A stretch of DNA of 64,000 bases from Parelaphostrongylus tenuis (lineage: Eukaryota > Nematoda > Chromadorea > Rhabditida > Metastrongylidae), in assembly GCA_019055375.1 (NCBI GenBank), contig JAHQIW010005239.1, positions 1 through 64,000 on the forward strand, given 5' to 3'. Positions within the stretch are counted from its first letter, which is position 1. Each line of letters opens with the position of its first letter. The notes beneath the pieces were generated by a model. It worked only from the letters and a program-made list of their open reading frames with translations. It made no database searches and was not told the DNA's origin. Positions 11,422 through 23,486 of the stretch are shown here, in pieces. A program made the position numbers and the translations under genes.

Positions 11422-13855
11422 CAATTTAAGAGTGACCGTCGTTCGTACGAAGCCGAATTGGAAGATTGCACTGCCGCCATCAAAGCTCCTGGAAGAGAGC
11501 GTGATGAGGCACAGGCCACAATAAAGAGGTTGGCTTTTTATTTGTCAAGCAAGCTTTCTGACTTTCCATGAAGGACAAACATAATATCTAATGATGAAAT
11601 GTAATTAAGGAGTTGTTCACCGATGATATAGGCGTGTGCAGCGCAGTAGCTAGATATGCTCAACAATACACACGAAGTTGATCATTGAATTGTATGCCCA
11701 TAGAACATGACCTTCGTACTACCATTGCCTGGTGGAACGGGACCTTTTTAAGAGGGTGAACAGACTACAACGATACATTGTCATTCCATCGTAAATATTT
11801 GTAAAGCAGTTTACTAGCTTCATGACGCTTGATAGCATAGAACACCTTAGTGCGTTCTTAACGGACTGGTAAACGCAGAAGTTTTATCATTCATTTTTTG
11901 CGCATTACGATGCAACCACGTGATATTTGACTGAACTGGAGATTACTCGAAGTGAGTAATACGGAGGTTTCTGCTGACGAGGTGTTGTGGACCAATCTAA
12001 TGAAGAAGAATCAGTGTGGTTCAAAACGAAGTGCGTTGTTAGCATGGGCTCATGCACAGTGAGTCTTTTTCGGTGGAATAGAGAGAGTACGAATAGGAAA
12101 CGGAAAACGTTTGTTTATACCTGATTTGACAACGTTCAAATTTAGAAATTATCCAAATCGTTTCTTGTAAACATAACAAATTGAGGGCTCATCTCCACAA
12201 TAATCTGAGAGTTTTGCATAATTTTCATATACTTATTGTGTTATCATTTTTTCTATATTGAAGGAATTTTTTGAAAGTTCTAAATATTACTTTCTTAAGC
12301 CTTGCTGATTATCCCAATATATATGTCACAAACTTTTCATCGGATTGGGATGACGGACGCGCTTTCTGTGCCTCGATCCTTGACCTAACATGGTGAGCTT
12401 AGTTGTTTTCTACTTTCCAAGTGTTACGTTGATTTTTTGCCTAACGACACTCACCGAAACGTTACACGTCATAGAGTAAATGTTTTGCTGACAATTTTGT
12501 GTTGAATCAAGGAGCAATTCTCATCTATATAGCATTTTCATGAGCAAAGTTGATATTAACTGAGAATCGCTTTCTGGAATAATCTCGCTGCAGAAAAAAT
12601 TGTAACCCAGTGATTATCAGTGCCTCTCTGCCCATACTCAGTTGATGATTTGGTCCCTTTTTCGCAGTAAAGCGAACCCTTATTCTTTTTTAGTTCGTCA
12701 AACCCAAAATAGGTGTTCTTGGTCAGAGAAGATCAAAACATGACCTGATAGACTAATAGACTGCCAGGAGTACTTGTATTGACCAAATATGTCTGAAACC
12801 ACTTCTAATATGATGCAATTAGAGTCGATTCCGTGTCCTTGAGTAACCGATTGATGATGAACTTTTGGTGCTATAAGTATCTTCTATATAAATTTTTTGG
12901 GGTATGTTTGGGGTATGTGGCTTATGACCATTCGATTAGTTATGTTCCGCACTGCTTGAAACGTAATCGTTCTCACAGCTTTCCATCACTCCTCGGCAAT
13001 CAATAACGAGCGCCCTACCAAGCGCAGCAGCTTGGCTGTCTTCGAGATTTCAAGGAAATGTGCTTGAGAAAAACTTTGCGACGTTTGTGAAGAAGTTCAA
13101 ATGCTCAAACAAGCGAAGATATAAATGTAGTGCTGATTGTACTGAGAATTGCGCAACGGAAAAAACTGTGAGTCTGCTCATAACTGACTGGAAGGTGAAA
13201 AAAATAGCAACGTTCCGACTTCAGGGAGTTAAACCTGCTTAGTACTCGCATCGGTAGTACGTCCTGTCACTTCACCACCGAGGCACCGTTTTGCTATCAC
13301 ACATCACTCATAAATGTCCACATTATAGCTATCATCCCTCAACTAACCATATATGTCCATATATTGCTTATCCCATCACGCCTGTTATAACATATGTGGA
13401 ATACGAGTTAAACTCGCTTTAAAAGGCGGATTTTCGCTCACCCACAGAATTCTCTTGGGTATATTTAGGACACCATGACACTGCGAAAAAGCAGTAAGAA
13501 CATTGAAATTCTTCAATATTCTCAGTTGCTTTGTGCATAAAAACATTATTGTTGAGTGATCAAACCCATAACATGTTACGGCGACCAACGTGATACCACT
13601 AGTTTTAGAATGCTTTGCTTTTAGGTGGATCGCCATGAACTGATGGAGCAAAAGTCATGTCGTGTACTAGCAGTGCGGTTGGCTGAAAAAGTACAGATGC
13701 GCTTTGATCCCGCGACATTCCTTACACCAGCTCAAGGTTACACAGATGTCAAGGCAATAGTGTTCAAACTGTACAAGAAGCTTGACACTGAGGAAGAACA
13801 TACTCATTGTTCTCTTGATCCCTTGCCTCGATGTGCACGCAAAATTTATCATTAA
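11422..13855 (+). pseudogene. Cytospin/SPECC1-like gene, 3' half with calponin-homology domain (copy Q1)
   Basis: Four exons can be placed. (1) 11422-11528, after CACTGCAG, is a coiled coil (FKSDRRSYEAEL...ERDEAQATIKRL). (2) About 11937-12058, donor ACA/GTGAGT, contains SKRSALLAWAHAQ, the first helix of a CH domain. (3) 12300-12392, donor ATG/GTGAGC, is the YPNIYVTNF...WDDGRAFCA block. (4) 13625-13855 is the final CH helices (LAVRLAEKV...VKAIVFKLYKKLDTEEE), a stop, and an AATAAA. The order coiled coil then C-terminal CH is that of cytospins, which link actin and microtubules. Exon 3 carries a 7-base deletion relative to Q2 that shifts the frame, so as read here this copy is broken. Exon 4 is intact, unlike in Q2 and Q3. 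No sequence search was run; the CH call is from motif recognition. Confidence 0.65.
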
Positions 13856-13860
13856 ATAAA
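13855..13860 (+). promoter_or_regulatory. Polyadenylation signal AATAAA
   Basis: Overlaps the last base of the TAA stop of the cytospin-like terminal exon and is preserved at the same place in Q2 (near 32638) and Q3 (near 51808). Confidence 0.55.
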
Positions 13861-13928
13861 ACGTTAGTCTGAGTTTTAGTGCCACTCATCAGCGAACAAG
13901 TTCACTACAAAGTGTCTTGTACTTTATA

Positions 13929-14509
13929 GATCGTGCCCTAATTTTAGCACTAGAGCAATAAACACCAACATTATTGACTAGAAAAAGATGAAATTGAATG
14001 GCCTTATTATCAAATCAATTACGCATTTTCTTGTAAGCGTTTGACCATACACCTTGACTGCATTTGCTCTTAGATGGAGCTGCCTTGGAATCAAATTCGC
14101 CTGCTACTCGATTGGCGCATTCAGGTAAGTGCTAGTGGAGAATGGCGTAAAAATGTCGGAACTTTGTGTGGACGGATCGAGCGCGACTGATCATTCTGAC
14201 TGTTCTCTCCAACTACAATCTTTGCAAACCACTTCCTAGTCATCTTTTCTGCAACCGTATCATCGACCCAAGCTTCATTAATCTTGCGCTCCGCTTCACT
14301 AAAATGCTTCCCGAAGCGTTATTCGTGCATAGGTAACAAACAAGTTTGTTATCACGACGGCTCCGTTTTAAAGTAAGTATAGGCGAGGTGTATACCAAAA
14401 TGTTTTCAAAAAATGCGTGATTGAACGTTGCCAACATCGTGTAATTTTAATTATTTCTTACTGATAAATTCGGTGTTTATTCACCTTACTATTAAACTTA
14501 TGGAACTAC
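13929..14509 (-). mobile_element. Mariner-like remnant (Q1)
   Basis: Ends resemble other mariner ends in the window (left ATTTTAGCACTAGAGCAATA; right inverted, near 14509, next to TA). On the minus strand a helix-turn-helix-like stretch (RxINEAWxDDTVAEKM...KWLA) with frameshifts recalls the mariner DNA-binding domain. Further copies are at 32711-33293 and 51152-51734, and a relative is at 54890-55455. Confidence 0.55.
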
Positions 14510-14604
14510 GTAATAGCATGATAGATCCTGTCATCCGTGACCTTACATTAATAGACGGAATGATGCAATAATAACCTCAAGATTTAATGGGTAAAAATAT
14601 AGTA

Positions 14605-14960
14605 TTAAGTCGTTTCAGTCATCCTGTTACCAATAATTTTATTCATTTTTGCATTAACTTCGTCCGCGCTAGACTGTTTCGTAGTGTCTGCAAAGACTAT
14701 GCCTTCTCGTATACATCCAAAGAAGTGGACACGCTGAAATCGCGATGATTTTATATGAATTGTCATACAACTCTTAAAGCATTTGGCAGCATCCCACAAA
14801 CTTCGGTGGGCTCTGTGATAACTCTCTGCAGCTTATGCTGCTTCGAGCCATAACTGCTGCTCTTCTTTCTTCAAGATCTCTTTTTTCTATCTCTTCTCTG
14901 CATTGTTTTACAAATTCGAACGTAAGATCCTGATTGCCTGTTGTTCGTGCGGGCCCCACG
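14605..14960 (-). pseudogene. RTE-type retrotransposon fragment
   Basis: The minus-strand frame at 14774-14959 (GPARTTGNQDLTFEF...CREEIEKRDLEERRAAVM) resembles the linker between endonuclease and reverse transcriptase that I associate with strongylid RTE elements (pattern ARxxGNxxLTxELxKxCRxxIxxDLxERRAxVM). It is only a few hundred bases long and lacks the RT catalytic domain. It occupies the site that in Q2 and Q3 holds a hammerhead unit. Confidence 0.55.
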
Positions 14961-15079
14961 ATGACGTGTTAGTTTGAATATTTGTGGAGACAAGCGTTTC
15001 TTGGTATCTTTAAAACTCTCACCTTTCATAGCGCTAACCTGAAGATGTGGATGAACCGGTTGTCGTATTCGTCATCGAT

Positions 15080-15347
15080 AATGTCCCTTTCGGGACTGCT
15101 AACCCACGTTCCCTGCATCTCTAACTCCCAACTTGAGAACACATTGAGTCTAATATCTTGCTATTTCAATTGTATTATTGTCATTTCTTTCCTATATTAT
15201 GGTAAATATAAATTCATCATGTTGTTATAAATAGGATAATGACAACAATAATGCACTTGAAATAACCCAATAATGCCATCACTGTGTTCTCACGTTGGGT
15301 GTAAGAGATGGAGAATGGGTGCCCCAAGATCCTAAAGGCGCTAAGAT
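15080..15347. repeat. Palindromic MITE-like element (Q1)
   Basis: Terminal inverted repeats of about 65 bases (left contains CATCTCTAACTCCCAAC, right GTTGGGTGTAAGAGATG) surround an ATTATTGTTATT-rich core that is itself inverted. Same family at 33762-34030, 50410-50690 and, outside the duplications, at 38225-38500, which shows independent mobility. Confidence 0.65.
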
Positions 15348-16277
15348 AATCATTCTAGATCACCACACATACATATTTCTTATAAAACGGAATGCTCTCG
15401 AGCGCAAAAACAATTGCTGATGCCACACGAGTGTTGCTTACGTTTAAGTGTTGCTTTAACGTTATACAAAACTCGCGTATCCTCAAAAATCGTTTTTTCT
15501 CTCGGAACAATATCGTCTTAAGGCGAATGTAGATGTACTATATAGTATATATCAAAATAACCGCGAGAATCTGCTCTAAAATTAAGCAAAATCCGAAAGC
15601 TTGCATCCATGAAAAATAATGAGCATAAACGAAAATGTGTGGGAAATTTTTCGCTAATCGAGTACATCAAAGTTACCGAATCATACGAATAGTCTATTTT
15701 ACCTTTTCTACAACTGTTGCTAATCTCGTGTTGGCTCCGCAAGATATGTAGTTTACGCATCTAAGTGTTGATTCAGTAAGACGCTTTGTAACTGCGCTGT
15801 GCACACTTTACCTATATTATATTCTCCTCAGTTTGCTTCATTTTCACTGTTCCATACAAAGCTCCCGCTTTAGTTCATCTCAAAATCGATCTAGGCGTCT
15901 GCCATATAAACCGTTTCTGTCGAGATTTCGCCCGTTGATCCACCTCATTGCCTCTGTATTAACCTTGCTATAACATTCAGTATAGCTGGTTTGAATGTTT
16001 AAAGCTTTACCGATGTTGTTACATCAGAACCATTTTCCTTTCGCATGTCTCGCTCTCCTTACTTATCATTGGCCTGCGCCCTGCAATAAACCCTGTTTTT
16101 TAATCGAGCTATAAACATTAAATACGATCTGTAGGAAAAAAAGTCGATGAGATGAATCAGTTTGTATTTACTAGCCGCAATACATCGACTGAAATGGTGG
16201 TGATAACACAATCTCATACGCCATCACCACATACGTCTCCCAATTCTTCTATAATGGAGCGGTTCAGTCTGAGGTCT

Positions 16278-16324
16278 GGGCCACTGATGAAAAGGGCGAT
16301 ACCTTGGAAACACGTGTATGCTCT
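16278..16324 (+). ncRNA. Hammerhead-like motif E1
   Basis: CTGATGA at 16284-16290 and GAAA at 16307-16310 are correctly spaced. Stem II uses AAGG/CCTT but has A opposite G where G-C normally closes the core. Stem III is the palindrome ACACGTGT (16310-16317) and H17 is A318, with cleavage expected at 16318/16319. Stem I (16278-16283 with 16319-16324) pairs with one mismatch and two G-U pairs. Activity is uncertain because of the 10.1/11.1 mismatch. It lies in a dispersed repeat also seen at 34960, 43120 and 49440. Confidence 0.55.
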
Positions 16325-16549
16325 GACAGAGCAGGCTCGGTGAAGCTTCAATCATTCTTACAGACTATAATTCATCAGTTGACTCCGAGCCATATGCTAC
16401 ATCGATACATGCACATCACCATCTACTATTCCATGTAGCAAATGTTTTTGCCTGGTCGTCATTCGTATCTAATTTGTGCTAATGTTTGCTTTGAAATCTC
16501 TTCAAAAGAATAAAAGATAAAACTACAATGTTACAGCTTCGTAATAGGT

Positions 16550-16985
16550 TGGAAATAAAGTTTCGAGGTACTTGTGAAAACCTGACACTTCATGCACGAA
16601 TTTCAAGCAAAAACAATACTAACTATTTTTCAAAAATGAATGCCATCATTTTATACTACTTTTTGCCAGCGGACCGCTAAGTTTTGGATCTGATCAAAGT
16701 ATCGTTCTTTCGAACTAGAATCGAAGAACTCTTGACGTGCTCCATCAGCTGCATCAAACGATTCAAAACGGCGACTCTTCAAAAACCACTGCTTTGATCG
16801 GAAAAGGCCAAAGTCGGATGGAACGCAATATGGACTGTAGGCGGGATGCGGCAGGTCTTCGACTCTATTCAATTCATCGAACTTGTCTTTGGTTGTTGTT
16901 GACGATGTGCGGTGAGGTTTTGTCCAGCTGCATCAAAACGCGTTTTCCGTTGACCATAGCGGAATGCTTGTCTTTAAACAAAGTG
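16550..16985 (-). pseudogene. 5'-truncated mariner transposase (right copy)
   Basis: Inverted copy of 10720-11163. The frame at 16872-16651 reads LPHPAYSPYCVPSDFGLFRS (third catalytic Asp in the PSD motif) through the tail DQIQNLAVRWQKVV without the stop that breaks the left copy. N-terminal half still missing. Confidence 0.7.
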
Positions 16986-18006
16986 AAAATAAGTACGAAT
17001 AATATCTAGGTTTTCAGAGGAAAAATTTCACATAAGAAGGTTTAATATTCTTTTGATAAGCATGGAGGTTATCTGATGCTTGTCATTGCTCCGCAAATCC
17101 TTCCTTCCATCGCAGTTCTTGATCGTCAAAAAAAGATTATGATCAGATAACCAACTATAGGGCAAAGTGTACAACTCAAATACACGAAATTTTCCGTAAT
17201 TATTACTCCGTGCACAGATTTTTGAAAGGATTTCCGTGGTCTTTTGACAGTATAGTAAAAATAGAGTTTCATGATGTGTTTGGCTTTTAGTAGGGCCTTG
17301 TCGTTGAGTTGTAAGTACGAAGTGATTGTTCCGCTTTGGAGCGATTGCTGAGTTCAATTTACTAACATTTGCTTGATGCTTCTAATGAGCAGAGCTTTTC
17401 CACTAGCCTTTCTGTGGTCATTGATTAGCTTGAGTATCGCAGATTTTGGTACCTGATTTTTAAAAGCGCTTTCTCAGCGCGTTGTGCCTACGAAGGGAAT
17501 ATTTCTTTTTACTCCGAAATACTTAGCACGCTGTTTCAATTCACAGTGCTAACATAAAGGCATTTTCAGTACATAGAACGATCATACACTTTGAAATTAT
17601 GACTCATTTAATAAAGAATCTCTACTTCTAATAAAAAAAGGATATGTTTGTTACTGTCAATGTTGCATAATTGTAACTCAAAAACATATATCTGAGAGTG
17701 TCGAGCTTTTGAGAAAGACTTTTATGGGGACTTTTTGGGTAAGATGCTAGAATTAGCGTAGAACAAGCGCGTATTCACTCTTGTGTGGAGTAGATCTTTG
17801 GATAAATTGAATACTGCTGAGCTAAATTTCTATAACATTTCACTGATGCTGTAAACTATTTGTTTTTAATATCTATTTAGCAAAAAGCATAAGAGAGGAA
17901 GCCAAAACTATTCCCATCGGTCAACAATTTACTTTTCATGCATAGAAGTTGCACTTCTACATAATCAGCAGTTGTTAGGTCTCAAAACAATCAACAGTCA
18001 ATATAT

Positions 18007-18620
18007 TAGGTTGAGGAAAAAGTTCATTAACACAAACTGAACATTCAAAGCTTACAAATAAATATAATTAAAAGCCATAATATTTATTTTTCGAAATAAC
18101 GGTCATCATTATCCTCGTTCTTCTGTAAACAATCTGCAAATCATGTCAGAGTCGTCATTCTCTGGGTTTTAATAAGAAAAAAAGAGCTCTTGAAGTGACT
18201 CTTCAACGTCGTCAAGTGTCTCGAGTCGCCACATCCACGTAGGAAACGTTACACTAAGCGGAAGTGGACCGTAATCAGTAGGATCAACATCTGTATAGTA
18301 TAATGAGCGCGGCAATACATCGACTTTCTCCAAGTCATCGAAGTTTTCCTTAGTCTTCTCTGAGATGTGAAGTTTGGCATTGCCTTGCTAAAATAGCTTG
18401 CGCTTTCGAAAACGAACGAGACTGAGATCACCACTGTAAAATTGGTCATACTACTTTGCAGCAGTCACATGGGTCACACTCCCCTCACCTTTGGAGCCAC
18501 AAATCTCCTTCGCGGCATCTCTTGCCAAGAATTTTCGCTTTCAACAACAGCGTATCAAAACTCAAAGCTCAATTTTCTCCACAGTCTTCAACTGTTATCC
18601 GAAGAGTGAATCAAAATTTG
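18007..18620 (-). mobile_element. Internally deleted mariner (right copy)
   Basis: Inverted copy of 9110-9702, beginning at 18007 with TTAGGTTGAGGAAAAAGTTC, a mariner-like terminal repeat, beside TA. The helix-turn-helix and C-terminal blocks are again adjacent with the catalytic core deleted, so the deletion preceded the duplication. Confidence 0.6.
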
Positions 18621-20020
18621 ATGCACCATAACTAACCTTATCGGGGAGTTTCTTATGAAAAAAAAAATGTTTCTGAAATATGCTTGACAGTTATCCTCGA
18701 GTCATTCATGTGTTCTATCATGAAGACACATACAGTGCGCGCAGTAAAATACAAGTGTTTCGGCTTTTTAGCCTCGACATTTACACGGTCCCTTGCCGTT
18801 TAATCAGTTCCTCAAAGATCTATCCCTTACATAGAGGAACCTCACACAAAATATTCACACATACCGCTAAGTTACAAAATATCCGAACGTGCAGTGTCGC
18901 ACACTCGACCACATGCATGAGTCAAAAATAATTCTTAGACGTACTGAAATTTGAGCGTGGTGTCAAAAGAAACACTTGAGACGAGAGGTGTGATATTCCT
19001 TAGAGATTCCTATGGATTTACAATAATCTATGCTGTAGGCAACAAACATAAAATTCATTTAATCTCATAAAGAGGGGGCAAATGAAAAACCGACCTTAAT
19101 TGCTAAAGAAGGACGTTTTGTCGGAGTTTCGGCAACCATTCAAAAACTACAAGTTTAGGCTAAAGCCTTGCGTCGCCGGTTTTCCAAAACACTACTTTAC
19201 AACGCTGTAGCATCCAGATCAAAATGTATGTTCCACACTTGCCTTTCGCCCTCATTTTTATCACGCATAAAATTCGATGGAAACCGCAAAGCATCATATC
19301 AGTTTTTTTCAGAAGCTTCCGTAATATCCTAATAAACCATTTTATTTTGAGCTTTTATTTAAACCGGGGAAAAATTCTCAAGTGAATAACAGTATATCAA
19401 TTGTCCTGCCTCGCCTCGTCCCTGCAATGTCCCCGGCCACGGATCTCGCCTTGCCGCATAGTCGGTAATAAACGTTGTGAAAAATGTAAAACTCGATCTT
19501 ATTTTTCCAGCTAGACTCTATTTCCCGTAAACAAGCACATCACAAGAATCAGGAAACGTTACGCTATTAGTTGATTACTACTATTCTAAAGAAAGAACTC
19601 TGTCCAGTGAGGTTTAGAGCACAAATCAAAACACCAGATGGGATCAACAGATCAAGAGAACTTTTTGAAAAGGAAACACATTTTTGAGTTCTTTGAATTC
19701 TTTGGTATAATTCGAGAACCAGCACTTTAATGATGGAGTTTTTCCGACGAAGTATAAACGACATAAGAAGAAAAAAACACGTGGTTTTATGGAACATGAT
19801 TTTGATTTGTATCCTACACTTATATAACGGTATTTGAAAAAATCTGCGATGACTGGGTATAGCCTGAACTCTCATCTTCTGAATCGTTACTAATGCTTGT
19901 TTGAGAAGAATCTCCTCAGCGAATGAGATAAATTTTTCATTTGCCCTTTCTAATTCAGAGAGAACTTGGAATTTTAAATTATTTGCGGTTGTTAAGGTAC
20001 ATTTTCCTCAGCCTCGTACA
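18620..20020. other. Inverted counterpart of 7700-9100
   Basis: No independent gene. The frame at 19567-19875 (minus, 102 codons) may be the piggyBac transposase C-terminal region in its better preserved copy. Confidence 0.4.
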
Positions 20021-21170
20021 AGTTATGATTCAAATATCTAAGAGAGCTGCAAAGGTTATATTTTTTACAAGTGCGCTAATATATTCCAAAGAGCCAGAAT
20101 TTTGACACTGACTGCATCTAGTAGACACCCTTATAGCACACTGACTCGAGCTTAAGCAACATCTAAGTTTTCAACTGCTTTTCTTTGTAGTAAACTCCTT
20201 AGTAGAAGAACGATAGTGTACCAATCGTTGAAATATAGGTGTCTTCCTTTGTCTAGAATGGCGTCCATTAAGCTCATCACAACAGTATCCGTGAGACGTT
20301 CGAGTGGCTAAGAGTTCTGAGTACACCTGCATAAATTATCACTTCGCAGGTGTACCCACCATCACCTCCCATTTTCAACAGCTTTATTCCGCATGTGCCC
20401 TTTGCGAGGGTTTTATTGGCAAAAGGCATTCTCTCCCCAAACGGACATTTTTTGAAATTAGTATAGATCAGGTAACGCTTCACTAATGTCTTATATGTGG
20501 CAGTTGCACAATACTCATTTAAATGCACAAAACGACAAATTTTCACTACTTCGACGTTCACCTTTCTTCACCCAGCTTTGCTCTGATTGCCATTGATTTG
20601 TCCATTCTGCAATATACTCTTGAAGATCGATCACAAATTTTTCATACACGTCGAATGGTTCTTGGCACGTGAGCAATACGTCACCGTAAATATCGTGCAG
20701 CTCACCAAAGTGTGGGACTCTGCAACGGTACTTTCTTTGACCACTCGCCAATGTTCCCTTTATTTTCCGTTGCATACTGTTTTTCGTTGTCTAAGCTACT
20801 ATCTCCAGAGACAACAGCCGTGACGAGTGCATTGCTTTTCATGCTGTTATCAGCTTCGTCACCGACCTCCTCATCATTATTGTTTGTTAACAAGAGATCG
20901 AGTAGGACCAATCTTCATCTGCTCATGTGATAAAATCTTTTTCCCAAAATGCTTTTTCAGACAAGCTTTTCCTCACAACTTTCAAATTTGGAAGCTCAAT
21001 CACAGTATGCAAATATTTGCGTCTTCTTGGATGAAATTCTTTGGCATAATGATGGAGGATATTCATCGCAAGTAAATGTCGAATCAGGAACTTTCCGAAG
21101 TGTGATAAAACTCCAAAACTATTTGGACGCCGTAACATTGAGGCCTATTGCAAAGCTGAAAATTGGTCGC
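20020..21170 (-). pseudogene. piggyBac-type transposase, dead (right copy)
   Basis: Minus-strand frames overlap to cover an acidic N-terminal linker (20702-20911), an RKYRCRVPHFGELHDIYGD segment (20515-20775), and the core FGERMPFANK...KGTCGIKLLKM...GGYTCEVIIYAGV (20277-20561). Translation just downstream gives LMDAILDKGRHLYFNDWYTT, the piggyBac block before the last catalytic region. At least three frameshifts or stops separate these pieces. It is the inverted copy of 6545-7700 and reads slightly better. Confidence 0.7.
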
Positions 21171-21836
21171 GGTGAAGAAAATCACTTTAAAGACATTTAA
21201 ATAGTAAGAAATGCCTAGAGGATCAGAATTCGTTTGCATGTTTTGTGGTAAAAGTCGTTACGAGTTGCCTATATGTTTATAGTGCAGAAAAAAGTGACTA
21301 TGCGGAAATTCTGATGAAAATTTTATACTATTTAACTCGTATCACAATTTTTTTTGCTGTGCTAATTCCAGAATTTTTAGCATTCTATTCCTCCTCTTTG
21401 CTTTATCGCTTGATTGAAAATTTTCCCTTTTTACGGACGTCGGAGCCAGGTTTTCACGGAGCCTTGTTGAGGCGCTCCGTGAAACGCTGCTGTTGTTTGC
21501 CGGAGAGTGTCGGGGTGGGGGATCAACACTGCCTCAAGCCGCGCCGAGTGCCTTTCTTTTAGAATCTGTCATTTATTCAACGATACAGCAATGACTTCCC
21601 ATAAACCTATACCAAATAATCAAAGAATATTCTTTCAAAGGTATCGATGGAGTGATTTAGCATGCAGTGAGCAGCATCGTTCTTCACAAGCGATTTGTTT
21701 CTTGATCTTTTCTTACTACGATAACTTTTTAAGTTATAGAGACGAGAGGATGCTAAACGCAAACAACCCATGTAATAGATCTTTTCACTACTATTTGAGC
21801 CAACTTGTCATGAGGTCTGGTAAATGTTCTTGTACA

Positions 21837-21879
21837 GCCCGATACACGTGTTTCGTCCTATCAGACTCGTCAGTCGGGC
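21837..21879 (-). ncRNA. Hammerhead ribozyme B1, fully paired
   Basis: Minus strand: CTGACGA at 21873-21867, GAAA at 21854-21851. Stem I GCCCGA/TCGGGC pairs 6 of 6. Stem II GTC/GAC has a six-base loop. Stem III is the palindrome ACACGTGT (21851-21844), H17 is A (21843), and cleavage is expected between 21843 and 21842. Stem III can form only two or three pairs in one molecule but eight between two, so this may act as a dimer. Confidence 0.8.
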
Positions 21880-22115
21880 AGATCCCTCCGTTTTTCGATC
21901 TTTTTATAGTCAGTTATCTCGGGAGCCCTGCTCTCCCTACAGAGAGCTATCGAAGAGTTAAAAGTACCAGTCAAAGAGGAATCGAGTGTACAACCTCTGT
22001 ATTAGTTGAAAATTTCACTTGACATAGAGTGTAGAACGTCTTCGATAGCTCTCTGTAGGGAGAGTACGGCATCCAAGAGAACTGACTATAGAAAGATCGA
22101 AAGACGACAGGTTCT

Positions 22116-22158
22116 GCACGACTGACGAGTGTGTAAGGACGAAACACGTGTATCGGGC
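22116..22158 (+). ncRNA. Hammerhead ribozyme B2, partly decayed
   Basis: CTGACGA at 22122-22128 and GAAA at 22141-22144 intact. Stem III palindrome ACACGTGT and H17 A152 intact. Stem I pairs 5 of 6. Stem II is weak because only two pairs next to the core remain. Expected cleavage 22152/22153. Confidence 0.6.
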
Positions 22159-22748
22159 TGTGCAAGAGCCCCTACCGGACCACATGACATGTCGGCTCAA
22201 ATAGTAATGAAAGCATGTGAAGAAAATTGCAAGAGCAAGATGTTGGAGCTTTGTAGTCAAGATTTCACAGTTTTACAGCAGGAGATCGTGTCTGTCATTG
22301 GCGAAATCTGTACATTATAATAATCGCGATCTTCATCGGTTAATTTCACCGGTACATGGGTCCGTTGTTCAAAAGATTGAAAATAACCGTTATTGCATGG
22401 TATACGTAGGTTTTAGTTCAGATCTGTCCTTGTGTGTTAGTTTAGTTTAGAGAAAAAGCCAATACGAGATTGTGTATCAAAAGCTGCTTTCTCTCATAGA
22501 CAGTACCGAGTTTGCTAGTAGGAGCATTAATTCAATACAGTAGTACTTCTAACACTTTACTGATCCATCTTCAATGTGTTTCTTTTTTCACCGAGTGAAT
22601 CCCACTACTTCTAGCACTCAATTCGTTTTTTCTTGATACGAACGGAAATACAAGGTAGAAATGATGTAGAGAAAATAGCGGAAACACAAGAAAGAAATGG
22701 AGATAGATTCTTTTTCTCATAATCCTTCATCAACGTTCCTCTACAGAT

Positions 22749-23060
22749 TCAGCGCAAGACTCATATTCCATACATGCTCTGGCGAAATCGATCAGTGGTT
22801 TGCTCCGTTTTCTGATGCCTCATGGAGAAAGACGATTGCTATGGATGACTATTGTTGACGTTAGTTCTCATGCTGACCAATTTTCCGTTTCTCTCAAATC
22901 TTTCTTTGTATCCACGGTAAACTGTTTGAGAAAGGTGAAATCGCGGAATCAAAGTTTTGCATCATTGGCTAAGGATCTTTGTCTGCCAGGGCATCCTCCT
23001 TTTACAGTAATTGCCTGTCCAATTCCTGCTATCACAGATGAATTGAGACATCTCCTATAA
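22749..23060 (+). CDS. Candidate exon, possibly kinesin-like, unproven
   Basis: After an acceptor-like CTCTACAG (ending 22748) the sequence reads in one frame as KTHIPY... and in another as an 86-codon open stretch (22800-23057) ending DELRHLL and a stop. HIPY followed by a leucine-rich segment and a VKSRN-like end faintly recalls the C-terminal part of a kinesin motor, but two frames are needed and no nucleotide-binding motif is present. It could equally be a chance frame or an unknown gene. Unique sequence between duplicated blocks. Confidence 0.25.
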   Translation, partial: SAQDSYSIHALAKSISGLLRFLMPHGERRLLWMTIVDVSSHADQFSVSLKSFFVSTVNCLRKVKSRNQSFASLAKDLCLPGHPPFTVIACPIPAITDELRHLL

Positions 23061-23486
23061 GTGATTATAGTCATACCACTCACATATGACTTTGAGAATG
23101 CTTTTAGTCGTCTTTTGGAGGTTTTGTTAGATCTGATCAGATCATGCAAGGCAACAGTATGGCAGGCACATATGTTTGAGCGACTTTGCCGTCGCCAGTG
23201 ACACTTCGCTAGATCACTCCCCCCTATAATAAGGAACGAGCGAGGAACATTGACAAAGTGTAATCAAGCAAAATTGCGACGAAACACCTGTATCTACCAG
23301 AGTATTGTTGTGGATCATGTAATGAAACCCCCAAAAAACAGCTAAAATTATTTTCAAAGATTATATATGATCTTGGATAATTAATTAAACCACGGTCTCT
23401 TTCTACCCTTGAGATTAGAGAACAGAGGTATCACATGTCACTTCTACACTGCGAGATTTTTGAAAAGGGCAATAAAGAAAACCTAC

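Larger units (their letters stand above)
11229..16535. repeat. Q1: centre of palindrome 1, direct repeat of Q2
   Basis: Colinear in the same orientation with 30014-35196. Both start at TCTTATCAATTTAGCAG and run through cytospin-like exons, a mariner remnant, a palindromic MITE and an E-type hammerhead repeat. They differ by many substitutions and by what occupies one insertion site (14600-14945 here, 33385-33640 in Q2). Confidence 0.8.
21790..22210. repeat. Facing pair of B-family hammerhead units
   Basis: About 170 bases at 21790-21960 recur inverted at about 22030-22210, including CCTACAGAGAGCTATCGAAG on both sides of a short centre. Each arm carries one hammerhead (minus strand 21837-21879, plus strand 22116-22158). 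The block lies at the outer edge of the shared piggyBac region and is absent from the left palindrome arm. Confidence 0.7.

Noticed and set aside
11949..11990. CTGACGAGG near 11977 (and 30760) as another hammerhead
   Set aside because: No correctly placed GAAA or stem I; the bases lie in the coding frame of the first CH exon.
14605..14799. Minus frame after the RTE segment as a separate gene
   Set aside because: It follows the truncated RTE piece without splice signals and has no known domain. Most likely decayed transposon or flank.
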